Positions 43,388 through 55,045 of a stretch of DNA of 64,000 nucleotides are shown one piece after another. Where the stretch lies: positions 12,701,687-12,765,686 of the forward strand of contig NC_091346.1 in NCBI RefSeq assembly GCF_038502225.1, given 5' to 3'. This DNA comes from Cherax quadricarinatus. Its lineage: Eukaryota; Arthropoda; Malacostraca; Decapoda; Parastacidae. Both the position numbers and the translations under genes were made by a program. Numbering within the stretch: position 1 is the stretch's first letter; each line of letters starts with the position of its first letter. The notes under the pieces are model-generated. The model did not search any database and was not told the DNA's origin. It saw nothing but the letters and a program-made list of their open reading frames with translations.

Positions 43388-43480
43388 TTGCCTGGTCCTG
43401 TGGGTTAGACCGTCATGGGCTTTCGCTCACCCTGAGTCGGGTCAAAACAGCATGGGTTCGAATCCATGAATAACAAAGAA
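43388..43480 (+). mobile_element. Possible tRNA-derived SINE head
   Basis: The segment gcctggtcctgtgggttaga...catgggttcgaatccatgaa has a B-box ggttcgaatcc and a possible upstream A-box (gtgggttagacc). It is continuous with the inverted-repeat-bearing sequence at 43506. The head is less tRNA-like than that at 5111, so the call is tentative. Confidence 0.45.
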
Positions 43481-43866
43481 AGCACAATACCGTGACTGAA
43501 ACGATACACAAATAACCCGCACACAGAAGAGAGGAGCTTACGACGACGTTTCGGTCCGACTTGGACCATTTACAAAGTCACACTAACGAAAAGGAGAGGA
43601 GGGAGTATTTGACTGGCTCCTCCTCCTCCATACTACCTTCCCCACTACTACTACCTTCTACCTCCACTACTACCACTACCTCTTCCTGCCTACATATAAG
43701 AACATAAGAACATAAGAAAGGAGGAACACTGCAGCAGGCCTGTTGGCCCATACTAGGCAGGTCCTTTACAGTCCATCCCACTAACAAAACATTTGCCCAA
43801 CCTAATTTTCAATGCTACCCAAGAAATAAGCTCTGATAACTCTATCCACTCATTTCCAAGTCCCAC

Positions 43867-45097
43867 TCAAATCCAACCCTTCTCACTCATATAATTATCC
43901 AACCTAAATTTGAAACTACCCAAGGTCTTAGCCTCAATAACCCAACTAGGTAGACTGTTCCACTCATCAACTACCTTATTTCCAAACCAATACTTTCCTA
44001 TGTCCTTTCTAAATCTAAACTTGTCTAATTTAAATCCATTACTGCGGGTTCTCTCTTGGAGAGATATCCTCAAGATCTTATTAAATATCCCCTTTATTAA
44101 TACCCATCTTCCACTTATACACTTCGATCATGTCTCCCCTCATTCCTCGTCCATCAAGTGAATGTAATCCAAGAGTCTTCAATCTTTCTTCATAAGGAAG
44201 ATTTCCAATGTTATGTATTAATTTAGTCATTCTACGCTGAATGTTTTCCAACGAACCCATGTCCATTCTGCAAAATGGAGACCAGAACTGAGCTGCATAA
44301 TCTAGGTGAGGCCCCACCAATGATGTAAAAAGCTGCAGTATAACCTCTGGTCCTCTGCCGCTTACACTTCTTGAAACAAATCCCAACAATCCATTTGCCC
44401 TACTACGGACGCCTAGGCACTGCTGTCTTGGTTCGAGGTTGCTGCTCACCACAACCCCCAAGTCCCCTTCGCAATCTGTATTGCCAAGTTCCACATTATC
44501 TAACATATAAGTGCTGGGGTTATGGACACTCCCGAGCTTCAGAACCCTGCACCTATCTACATTGAACTGCATCTGCCACTCTTCTGACCATGAACAAAGC
44601 CTGTCCAAATCCTCCTGAATTATTATTATAATCAAGGGGGAAGCGCTAAACCCGGAAGATTATACAGCGCCTGGGGGGGGGATGTGGAAGGTATTCAGGC
44701 TTAATTTGGGGAACTGGAGCACAGATCCAATTCCCTAAATCAAGAGCCCCTCACCAACATCAAGGAACCTTCCTTGAGGGGAAATCCTCCTGAAGCTCCC
44801 TAACATCTGCGTTTGAATCAACCATCCCACTTATCTTTGTGTCATCTGCGAATTTGCTTACATCACTAGCAATACCCTCATCAAGGTCACTGATATATAT
44901 GATAAACAACAACGGGCCCAAGACCAATCCCTGCTGTACGCCACCTGTTACAGATCCCCACTCGGATTTAACCCCATTTAAGCATACTCTCTGCTTCCTA
45001 TTAGTGAGCCATGACTCGATCCATGACAGCACCCTTACCCCAATGCCATGAGCTGCCACTTCTTTTAACAGTCTGTGTTACGGCACTCTATCAAAAG
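43867..45097 (-). pseudogene. CR1-like RT C-terminal fragment, split by a SINE
   Basis: Blocks seen on the minus strand are AAHGIGVRVLSWIESWL, GGVQQGLVLGPLLFIIYISD, KFADDTKISGM (catalytic Asp pair kept), then after the SINE QEDLDRLCSWSEEWQMQF, PHLDYAAQFWSPF, NIQRRMTKLIHNIGNLPYEERL, and YWFGNKVVDEWNSLP. There are frame breaks near 45070 and near 44080, and the SINE insertion lies between QED and QEDLDRL. It is a close paralogue of 19977-21038 and retains the NLPYEERL segment lost there. Confidence 0.88.
44620..44781 (-). mobile_element. SINE (162 bp) with 13-bp target-site duplication and LINE-like tail
   Basis: The element is bounded by perfect 13-bp copies of aaatcctcctgaa (44607-44619 and 44782-44794). 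On the minus strand it begins ccctcaaggaaggttccttg and ends ggcgctgtataatcttccgg, gtttagcgcttccccc, ttgattataataataa. The last 55 bp match the 3' tail of the I-like LINE at 59552-59612 (cgctgtatagcccttgtggc, ttagcgcttctttttgatta, taataataat). No clear tRNA promoter is visible, so the 5' origin is unknown or it is 5'-truncated. Confidence 0.85.
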
Positions 45098-45202
45098 CTG
45101 CCTCCATCTCTTCTTTCGTAAGTGTGACTTTGTAAATGGTTCAAGTCGGACCGAAACGTCGTCGTAAGCTCCTCTCTTCTATGTGCGGGTTATTTGTGTT
45201 TC

Positions 45203-45669
45203 GAATCCTTGACTAGTCGCAGTGTTGTTATTGATCAATATTCCACTAATTTGTACATCCAATAATAGCTATTTCTAATAACCTAATTATTATGCTTTAT
45301 GTGTTCAGTTTGTCTGTTTCATTGAGGAAATTGTGAAAATTTTAATATAAATTTACATATTATGTTCGAATGCCTCATCTAAACAGCATCAACACTAATA
45401 ACTTTTGAATGTTATTGGACCAACCGGAAGTTAACATAAGTTTCTTTCTCTGAACATTTTAAGTTTACAATGATGAAGAACTAGGATAGACAAACATGAA
45501 CATATTGAGAAGGTGAGGTATTCACAGACTTCAAGTTCTCAATATTTATAAGTGCTTCCCACCTGACAGAGTGCCATCATCATCGACCTGATTCACAGAA
45601 AAACCAACATGAAGATAGGAGCCCTTATCATCAAAGCTAAAAAAGAGGATAACCAGAAATACTAAACCA
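45203..45669. other. Degenerate sequence upstream of a Penelope remnant
   Basis: AT-rich, no intact frame. It could include decayed Penelope RT sequence but I cannot see its motifs. Confidence 0.4.
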
Positions 45670-45900
45670 AGCACTATTTGCGTAGGAGAAGAATACAGTG
45701 TTCCCTGTGGTGAATGTTATAAATAATATGTCAGAGAGACCAGCAGAGACAACTTCAGACAAACATTCAGGAACATAAATATGCCTGTAAGGGGAATAAA
45801 ACCTCCAAACCATACGTCGTCCACCGCTGTCTTCATACATGGACTGCGAAAGAGCTACACACAGAAGACTCAGAGCAGTAGTGATCAGTTTCACCAATAA
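45670..45900 (+). pseudogene. Penelope-like element GIY-YIG endonuclease remnant
   Basis: The plus-strand translation reads EEYSVPCGECYK, stop, YVRETSRDNFRQT, then HKYACKGNKTSKPYVVHRC in a shifted frame. This resembles the Penelope endonuclease (G-x-Y-x-I-P-C-xx-C, then Y-I-G-E/Q-T, then a segment with a conserved EHK). The GIY is altered, a stop sits just before the YIG position (now YVR), and at least one frameshift follows. It is inactive. A second remnant lies at 59131-59476. Confidence 0.55.
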
Positions 45901-46186
45901 CTAGGTAGTAGGTTGGTAAACAGCAACCGCCCAGGGAGGTACTACCGTCCTGCAAAGTGAGTGTAAAACGGAAACCTGTAATTGTTTTACATGATGGTAG
46001 GATTGCTGCTGCCCATTTTTCTGTCTCATAAACATGCAAGGTTTCAGGTACGTCTTGCTACTTCTACTTACACTTAGGTCACACTACACATACATGTACA
46101 TGCATATATGTATATACACACCCCTCTGGGTTTTCTTCCATTTTTCTTACTAGTTCTTGTTCTTGTTTATTTCCTCTTACCTCCAT
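45901..46186. other. Sequence downstream of the Penelope remnant
   Basis: Contains ggtagtaggttggtaaacag, a direct T/A/C-rich tract (acatacatgtacatgcatat) and no coding signal. It may be the 3' part of the Penelope copy. Confidence 0.4.
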
Positions 46187-46374
46187 GGGGAAGTGGAACA
46201 GAATTCTTCCTCCGTAAGCCATGCGTGTTGTAAGAGGCGACTAAAATGCCGGGAGCAAGGGGCTAGTAACCACTTCTCCTGTATATATTACTAAATGTAA
46301 AAGGAGAAACTTTCGTCTTTCCTTTTGTGCCACCCTGCCTCGGTGGGATACGGCCGGTGTGTTGAAAGAACAAG

Positions 46375-46378
<4 letters not shown>
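46187..46378 (+). repeat. Dispersed repeat, copy 1
   Basis: Sequence ggggaagtggaacagaattc...gtaagaggcgactaaaatgc, cgggagcaaggggctagtaa ... ccaccctgcctcggtgggat recurs at 56878-57020. It ends against a (TA)n tract. The phrase caccctgcctcggtggg is the unit later amplified at 57019-57786. Confidence 0.85.

Positions 46379-46441
<63 letters not shown>
46379..46441. repeat. (TA)n left of the MITE
   Basis: About 63 bp of alternating AT between the dispersed repeat and the MITE terminus. Confidence 0.95.
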
Positions 46442-47575
<1,134 letters not shown>

Positions 47576-48390
47576 TAGAATTGATCGTGCTCGAACCGGA
47601 TAAAGACCACACTGTGGTCCAAATATGTTGTACTACAGTGTACAAATAACCTATGAGCCAAGGTCCTTCGAAAAAAGTTGTAAAACTAGTGTTTTACAAT
47701 ATAAATCAGTATAAATGAGTCCCTCCAGACTCAATCACAGAGAATGGGCAGCCAAAAGAAAATGGGCACTCACCCAATGTTCACCCAAAAGAAAACGGGC
47801 GCTCACCCAGCAGACACCCAAAGAAAACGGGAGCTGGGTGACTCGCCCACACCCTGCACCCACTGCTCCAATCTCAAGAAATTGCTGATTAAGACAACAA
47901 CCCAAGTGATGTTGTTTGAGTGTATATATACACATAGTGTTTATAATGTTTATATACAGAAATTAAGAGACAAGATTGTGTTAAAGTTTGTTTCTTATAG
48001 ATCTACCTGTTATATTAAAGGAACTTATATATAAAGTGAAAGCTTTCAAATAAATATTAACAGTGAAATTTATATATGTGTAATATTCACGTGTGATTAC
48101 AGTTATACAGTGACATTTATAGTGTATAGTGAATGAAGTGTATAACATCGTTATTTATGATTAATCATCGTGGTCAGGCTGACACAGCAAACTCAAGCCA
48201 TAAACACCAGCCACATGTACGGTGTACCCTTCATGGTCATTGACCCTGAGGTTAAGCTTAGAGGGTCAATAGTGTCTGACTCGATTATTGCTGACTTAAT
48301 TAAGCATAACAAAAACTCAGCTGTCTATAGCAGTACAGTGTTTTTTAAACACTCTAAGTGTGGTGCTAGAATTTTCAGTATACCATTAAA
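47576..48390 (+). other. BEL leader region
   Basis: Non-coding sequence between the LTR and gag. It includes about three copies of a 30-bp repeat (cacccaaaagaaaacgggcg) at 47744-47850. I could not match a primer binding site to a specific tRNA. Confidence 0.6.
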
Positions 48391-49215
48391 ATGGCTTGTT
48401 TGAAAACTCAGTTTCAGTCTTTACAGACTAAGATTACACAATTAGAAAATCTAATTTCAGTCTGTATAGGATTAACTCAAGATACAAACATAGATTTTGA
48501 TGATCTTGAGGTCAAGTTTGAATTATTTACACAACGCATGAAAATAATTAATTCAGACTATACACATTATGAAAATAAATTTCTTGAATCAGATCCATCT
48601 GAGGATGAAATTAAAAATGTTTTGGTTACTTTTAGTGATCAACAATTAAGGTGGACAGGAGTACAGGCTATCTGCCGTAAAACTCTGTCACAGAGACCTA
48701 CTACTAGTGGTCAAACACCTGTTACACCTGTAACAACAAGTGTCCCATTACCAAGCTTACCTACATTGTCATTACCTATTTTCCAAGGTCATAATTATGA
48801 AGAATTCATTAGTGGTTTTCAATCCATAGTAAATTCACGAACTGACATAGATGAGATTGCTAAGTTCAATTATCTTAAATGTCTTGTGAAGGGAGAACCC
48901 TATGAACTGATTAAGTCATTTCCGGTGGTCAAAGGCAATTATCAAATAGCCTTACGTGTCTTAGCAGACAATTACTTTGATGATGACAAGGCTAGAGTTA
49001 GACATGCAGTCTTAATATCAAGCTTGAAGCCACCCAAACATTGTTATTCAGACTTACAGGCATTTAGAATCACATTAGACAATTGTCTCAGATCTCTAGA
49101 TGCTAAATATGACCTAAGGCAATGTGATTGGTTTATCAGTGGTATTGTACAAGATAAGCTGTCACCACAAACTATTTCACTTGTGAAGAAATTAGCAATG
49201 GTTTACAAACAATAG
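48391..49215 (+). pseudogene. BEL/Pao Gag, N-terminal and capsid part (274 aa)
   Basis: The frame begins MACLKTQFQSLQTKITQLEN with a coiled coil, then a proline/threonine-rich linker (about 110-130), then the BEL/Pao gag core: LPIFQGHNYEEFISGFQSIV, KFNYLKCLVKGEPYELIKSF, and YQIALRVLADNYFDDD. Gag would form the virus-like particle. The frame stops with TAG at 49213-49215. The gag zinc knuckles lie at the beginning of the next frame, so the break falls within Gag rather than at a Gag-Pol boundary and looks like a mutation. Confidence 0.88.
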
Positions 49216-49223
49216 TTTCATGC

Positions 49224-52200
49224 ATGCAAGCAACGAGACAAGATGAAAAATCCACAAATCCAGTGGATAACAAACCTTCAACTCAGTATAAAATGAGTAT
49301 ACCTACTCCCATTAAACCACATAATGGGAAATCCCATATAGGCATTTATCAAGCTGTGAATACAATAGACAGTAAACAGACTGTCATACATAAACGTACT
49401 CCAAAATGTGTACTTTGTGATGGAACACATTGGACACAGTATTGTATTCAATACACATCAATGGAGGCACGTAAACAACGTGTTCATCAGCTGAAAAGGT
49501 GCATCAAGTGTTTAGGTGAACACAAGGGAGGAAAATGCTCACTGAAGAAGTGTTTTAAATGCAAGGGTATGCATCATACAGCATTATGCCCAAATACTTT
49601 TGCTGAACAGCAGCAGACTTCCACAGAATCAGGAAGTCAACAAGCAACAGCATTAAATGTGAGAGATAAGTTTAAAGCAACTGCTCTCCCGATAGCTCGA
49701 GTTGAGTTATCTAATAAATTACACAAAACCAATGTGCTAACATTATTTGATCAAGGCTCACAAAGGTCCTGCATAAGAAGAACAGTGTTGCAGAAACTGA
49801 ATAAACAACCCTATGCCAAAATACAGTTAGATATAGCTGGTTTTTTCCACAATTCTGGTAAACAGACATATGACCTAGCCAGAATCACTGTTGGTCTAGG
49901 AAACAGGAAAAAGACAGTAGAAGCTGTGGTAGTAGATGATTTGCCTAAGTCTGTGCAGATCCAGGGATTAAAAGAAACAGTTGCAGCACTAAAAGCAGCT
50001 AAGGTCAAGTTAGCCTGTCCTGACATACAGACGGACACAATTAGTCCAATTGATTTAATCATTGGAAGTGATTATTATCATTGTTTTGTGCAAAATATAG
50101 TAAGTAAACATGATGTTCACTTGCTGAAAACAGCAGGAGGCCACATGATATGTGGTCCCATTCCCTCTCAAAGTGGGAAAGAAACTGATATTGATTCAGT
50201 GGAAAATGTACTAGTTACGAGAATAACCGCTGATCATGTACCACAGCAAAAATTATCATTACTGGAAGAAATGAATGAACCAGTTGATAAGTTGTGGGAT
50301 TTAGATGCGATAGGTATTGATGTAAATAAACCAAGCCCACAAGAGTCTCAAACTTATAGCCAATATTCGGACACTGTCAAATATAAAGATGGACAGTATT
50401 GGGTTAGGTTACCATGGAAATTAAATCCACCACATCTGCCTAGCAATTATCGCATGGCTTTCGGACAAATGAAAGCACAAATACATGAGCTCAGGAAGAA
50501 ACCAGAGTTACTGACTGTCTATCATAATATCATACAAGAACAGTTGGACAATAAATTCATTGAGGAAATAGTCGAAGATAAGTTGAAGACAGAAGCTCAT
50601 TATCTCCCGCACCATGGAGTCAGAAAAGATTCTGAAACCACTCCACTACGTGTTGTATATAATTGCAGCGCACGTGCAAATAAAGATGTAGCAAGTCTTA
50701 ATGACTGTCTGATGACCGGATCCTCACTAACTGAGAAGCTTGGAGACGTGCTTATGAAATTTCGCACAAACCCATATGCCTACACGGCTGATATTTCCAA
50801 AGCTTTCTTAAGAGTAGGACTACAAAAAAAAGATAGAGATTATACTCGATTCTTGTGGCCTGAAAATCCACATGATCCTCAAAGTCCTGTGAAAACTTAT
50901 CGTTTCAAATCAGTACTATTTGGTGCAACATCCTCTCCATTCTTACTAGAAGCTACTCTAAATACACATTTGAAGAAATCTGAAAGTCCCTTCAAAGAAA
51001 TCTTAAAGAAAAGTTTCTATGTGGACAATCTTCAAGGTACTGTGAATAAAGAGCAGGATTTGAAATCCTTATACAGAGAAGCTAACAAGGAGATGAAAGA
51101 AGCAAATATGCCTCTAAGGATGTGGAATACAAATTCAAAGCAATTAAGGGAACTTATCAAAGAAGATTTCCCTGAAACTGAAATTCCTGATTGCAACAAT
51201 ATGCTGGGACTTAATTGGAACACACAGGAAGATACTTTGAGTCTCAAAAGGATAAACAATAAATCATGCAGTACACTCACTAAACGTAGTTTACTGTCAG
51301 AGGTATCACAATGTTTTGATCCTCTAGGACTCGTCTCACGGATTACCATAAAAGGTAAAATGCTTATGCAAGATGCATGGAAGCTCAAAATTGGATGGGA
51401 TGAGAACTTGCCTCTAGAAATGAGTCAAGCATGGGATGAAATATCCAAGGAGTTTAAACAACTTCATCAAATTAAATTTCCCAGACAAATAGGTCAAGAG
51501 GGAAACAAGTACACATTACATGTGTTCTGTGATGCGTCAACCAGAGGTTATGGCGCTGTAGCTTACATGAGTAATGCTGAAGGAAGTACACTAATTACTT
51601 CCAAGGCCAGGGTAGCACCCTTGAAGGTCAGAACAGTACCACAATTGGAACTGACAGCACTCTATGTAGGTACAAAATTAGCTTTCTATCTCAACAAAGT
51701 ACTTGATCATCTCACTATTGAAAAAACCGTGATCTGGAGTGATAATGAAGCAGTTCTCCAGTGGTTAAGAAATAATAAGAGTAAGTTGGTCTATGTACAG
51801 AACAGAGTAGCAGAAATAAGAGAGATGCAGAGAGATTATCTCTTTCTTCACGTCTCTACCCTAGAGAATCCAGCTGACATGTTGTCACGTGGTGTCCCAC
51901 TCAAGAAATTTGTGGATAATAAATTATGGCTCCACGGACCGAACTGGCTCTCTAATGAAAATAACTGGCCTCAGCAAAAAGCTCACATTATGCCAGAAGA
52001 AACAGTCTGCTTGAACACAGCAGAAATAAGTTGTGTAAATACTGCAGACACAACAGAAATAGTCATTGATGGATCTAAATACTCATCTTTGGGTAAACTC
52101 TTAAGAGTTACAGCTCTTGTCTTTAAATTCATTGAAGGAATAAAACCTGATTATGAATATCTTGAACCCATTAAATACTGGGTGAAACTAATACAGAAAG

Positions 52201-52616
52201 ATGTTTTCTCTACAGAATATAAATTTCTAGAAACACAAGATAAATCCCCAAAGAAACCTGTCATGATTAATTCTTTAGGACTTTATCTCGACTCAGAAAA
52301 GATTATAAGATGTCGAGGAAGAATTCATAATTCTTCACTACCTAAAGAAGCCATACATCCAATATTGATCCCCAAGAATTACTGGCTAACAAAACTGATT
52401 GTGCAAAACGCCCACAGTAACGTGTTACATGGTGGGGTAGCTGACACACTTTGTCATATACGACAATCCTACTGGATACCTCAAGGTCGACAAAGTGTGA
52501 AAAAACAAATAAGAGACTATTACTTGTCGTCACTACGATATGCGAGTATGTCAGTATCGAGGTTTCACCTCCATATTCCTCTGAAAGAGTTTGTCATATC
52601 ACTCCATTTGAGGTGA
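49224..52616 (+). pseudogene. BEL/Pao Gag zinc knuckles, protease, RT, RNase H and start of integrase (1130 aa frame)
   Basis: Domains in order: zinc knuckles at about 60-135 (CVLCDGTHWTQYC, CIKCLGEHKGGKC, CFKCKGMHHTALC); aspartic protease at about 175 (FDQGSQRSC, where the usual DxGS is kept); RT from about 460 (LRVVYNCSARA, YTADISKAFLRVGL, FGATSSPFLLEATL, catalytic block FYVDN near 597); RNase H from about 770 (VFCDASTRGYGAVAYM, LELTALYVGTKLA, WSDNEAVLQWLR, NPADMLSRG); integrase zinc module start (HSNVLHGGVADTLCHIRQSYW). The RT box reads YVDN instead of YVDD, a variant I recall from some BEL/Pao elements. The frame is lost at about 52515-52610, where the two Cys of the zinc module have also decayed. 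Confidence 0.93.
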
Positions 52617-53607
52617 CAGGTGTAGATTACACTGGACCAATAATTTTAACCAAAACAGTTGACAAAGTTCCCATCAAGGTGTACATCTGTTTGTTCACTT
52701 GTGCTGCAACTAGAGCAGTACATCTAGAAGTAGCCACTGACATGTCTGCTGAAACTTTTATCAAATTATTCAGAAGGTTTGCAGCCAGAAGGGCATGTCC
52801 CAGACTGATGATTTCAGATAATGCAACGAACTTTGTTGCTGGTGCTGCTTATATAAGCAAGATCTTTGATCAACCAGAAGTACAACAGATGCTGAATCAA
52901 CGCAGATGTCGTTGGAGATACATTCCTCCTAAATCTCCATGGCACGGCGGATTTTATGAAAGAATGATCGGCATTGTAAAGCGTTGTTTAAGGAAGACTC
53001 TTCATCGTCAGTTGTGACTGAAATAGAAAATAGAGTCAACAACAGACCTCTAACTTATGTTACCGATGATCTGGACAATTTAGAAGTGTTAAGTCCATCT
53101 CATTTACTCCATGGCAGAAGGCTCGAACCTGTTCCTCCCATGAATGATAAAGAAATCATAGAGGATCCTACTTATTTCGAACCTGAGCAACTCAGACGTA
53201 AATTCAAACACCTTAATAAAGCGATTGAATGTTGGGAGAAAATTTGGCGAGAAGACTATCTCACCTCATTGAGAGAACACTTCTATGGAGCTGGTGTTCC
53301 TGAAAATCATAAGTCCTTAAGACCTGGTGACATAGTGATTATCGACAATGATGGTCCGAGGTCCCAATGGCCACTTGGAAAAATTGTGACCATATATCCT
53401 GATGCAAATGGAATCATCAGGACAGTTGATGGTTTAAAGAAAGGTGTAGTGAATAAGCGGACAAATAAACTAGTGCCGTTAGAATTACACAGTGTTGAAA
53501 ACAAAATTAGTGATTCTCCAGAAACCACACAGACTAAAGCTGTTCAGAGAAGACAAGCAGCAGTGGTGGCGAGTGAGAAAATCAAATTAATGTTAAGTGA
53601 TGAATAG
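52517..53607 (+). pseudogene. BEL/Pao integrase, two frames
   Basis: After a frame change near 52515-52610 the catalytic core reads VCHITPFEVTGVDYTGPI (first Asp), VYICLFTCAATRAVHLEV, LMISDNATNFVAGA (second Asp) and WHGGFYERMIGIVKRCLR (Glu). A small deletion/frameshift near 53005 removes a short segment; the next frame (52984-53607) has the BEL C-terminal region (ENRVNNRPLTYV, LSPSHLLHGRRL, LRPGDIVIIDNDGPRSQWPL, GKIVTIYPDANGIIRTVDG). The DDE residues are present but the protein cannot be made from one frame. Confidence 0.9.
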
Positions 53608-53639
53608 TTCACCTGCAGCGAACCTCCGCCGCCCCCCAG

Positions 53640-54710
53640 TGTGGAGAAATTTTCTCCAGGAGGGGGATATCAGCCCCCTTCAGCCCTTTCAGCCCCTTCA
53701 GCCCCTTTCAGCCCTGAGGGGCCAAGCCCTCTCAGAAGGGGCAAGCATCTTGTTTACTGCTACAGTGAGTAATTGATCACAGATGCTATGCGACATAGTC
53801 AAGTGACCTCTGCTCCTTGCAGCGGTGTTGCAAAGTGTATTTTTATAAGAGACAGTACATCTCTTACTTAGCAGGACAATTAAGGAAAATCCTGCTCCCA
53901 CTTTATTACCATAGTAAAGATAGTGTATATTGTTGTCTATGCTTAAGACAGCAAGAAACAAACATTCTGCTTTGCTTCATCGAGGAGGTGACAAGGATGC
54001 AAGGTACTAGGTCAGCGTTTTTTTTTTTGTGTATTAGGGCAGTGACGGCTTGGGGCGGTGTGGCATGGGCGGACTAGCTTTGACTCTAGTGAGAGTCACA
54101 CTGACGCCAGGATAACTAGCAAAGAACACTGATATGTGCGTTAGTGTGAACAAAGTGTCTCAAACACAATAAACATAAGAGAAGTGTGATCAGCTTCTCT
54201 TGTGATACATTGTGAACAATAAAGACAAATCTTGTGGAACATAGTGTACCAGTGTGCGTTTCCTAGACAATGGAAGACGTGGACATCCAAGGACACTTCA
54301 GCTTCTATCAAGTCACCGATACCTGTCGAAGGTGTTGAGAACACCATAGCTCATGCTACAAGAGCAAGGTATGTTACGAATTTCTTGTAGATCGGGGGAC
54401 TGCGCAGTTCTTGAGTCACAAAGAGTTTGTAATCAACCTATAGTCGGCAGTAAGGTGTGGACTTTTGAGTCCAAACAAGTACGTACATCGTCAGCCACCA
54501 GTGTATGAAATATGCTGACATAACACCCCCTAGGGGTAATTTATAACTTACAAATTATATTTTTTTGACAGCCCATGTTGAGATGGTTTCGACAGCTTCT
54601 AGACCTCGTCTGCAGGGGTGGCTGTGTAAACGATTTGCTGTCATTTATCAGCTAAGTGCTTCCTATATTTATATATATAAATTACACATAGCTGGTAAGG
54701 CCAATATATT

Positions 54711-54714
<4 letters not shown>
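53640..54714 (+). repeat. BEL 3' LTR
   Basis: Starts TGTGGAGAAATTTTCTCC, the same terminus as the solo LTR at 10825 (minus strand). It includes an array of agccccttcagcccctttca units (about 53670-53720), mirrored in the solo LTR as ggggctgaagggg. The end at ggccaatatattcaatatat runs into (AT)n, so the exact CA end is obscured. Confidence 0.9.

Positions 54715-54787
<73 letters not shown>
54713..54787. repeat. (TA)n at the end of the BEL 3' LTR
   Basis: About 75 bp of alternating AT follow the LTR terminus and hide any target-site duplication. Confidence 0.95.
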
Positions 54788-54790
<3 letters not shown>

Positions 54791-55045
54791 AGGGGTCCAC
54801 CTCTGGTGTAAATTGTGGGACCCATAGCCTCGGAGAAGTGGATAAAAAGGCTTCAAGGAAGAATATTTGGATTTCTTCCTGAAGCCATTTGAATATTCCA
54901 CTTCCCCTACCACCCCATCTTTTAAACTATTTTTTTTTACCAATAGGAATATTTTATTACATAATATGGCACAGAAGATTTAAGAGATACATTGTTGATA
55001 TAAAGGTGGCATATATGGTACATGTTGTTACGTGTGTATCACCGA
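54788..55045. other. Unassigned sequence plus 3' UTR of the next LINE
   Basis: Sequence gaaaggggtccacctctggt...ccgattataaggcgaaaatc. The right part is probably the 3' UTR of the minus-strand LINE that follows. No poly(A)-like tail is obvious. Confidence 0.4.

Larger units (their letters stand above)
43697..45097 (-). mobile_element. 5'-truncated CR1-like LINE, second copy
   Basis: The 3' tail (minus strand, ending in repeated ttatgttct) is the same as that of the copy at 19826. Coding similarity runs from AFDRVP at about 45095 to the stop region at 43867. 5' truncation inside the RT is the normal outcome of incomplete reverse transcription. It is interrupted by a SINE at 44620-44781. Confidence 0.9.
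43506..45202. repeat. Inverted repeat pair of about 85 bp flanking a CR1 fragment
   Basis: The left copy at 43506-43592 (cacaaataacccgcac, acgacgacgtttcggtccga, cttggaccatttacaaagtc) is mirrored at 45115-45202 with few changes. The space between them is filled by short C/T-rich sequence and the CR1 fragment. It may be a dispersed repeat with inverted ends, or two copies in opposite orientation brought together by the CR1. The cgtttcggtccgacttggacc motif resembles termini I associate with Penelope-like elements in decapods, but this is from memory. Confidence 0.7.
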
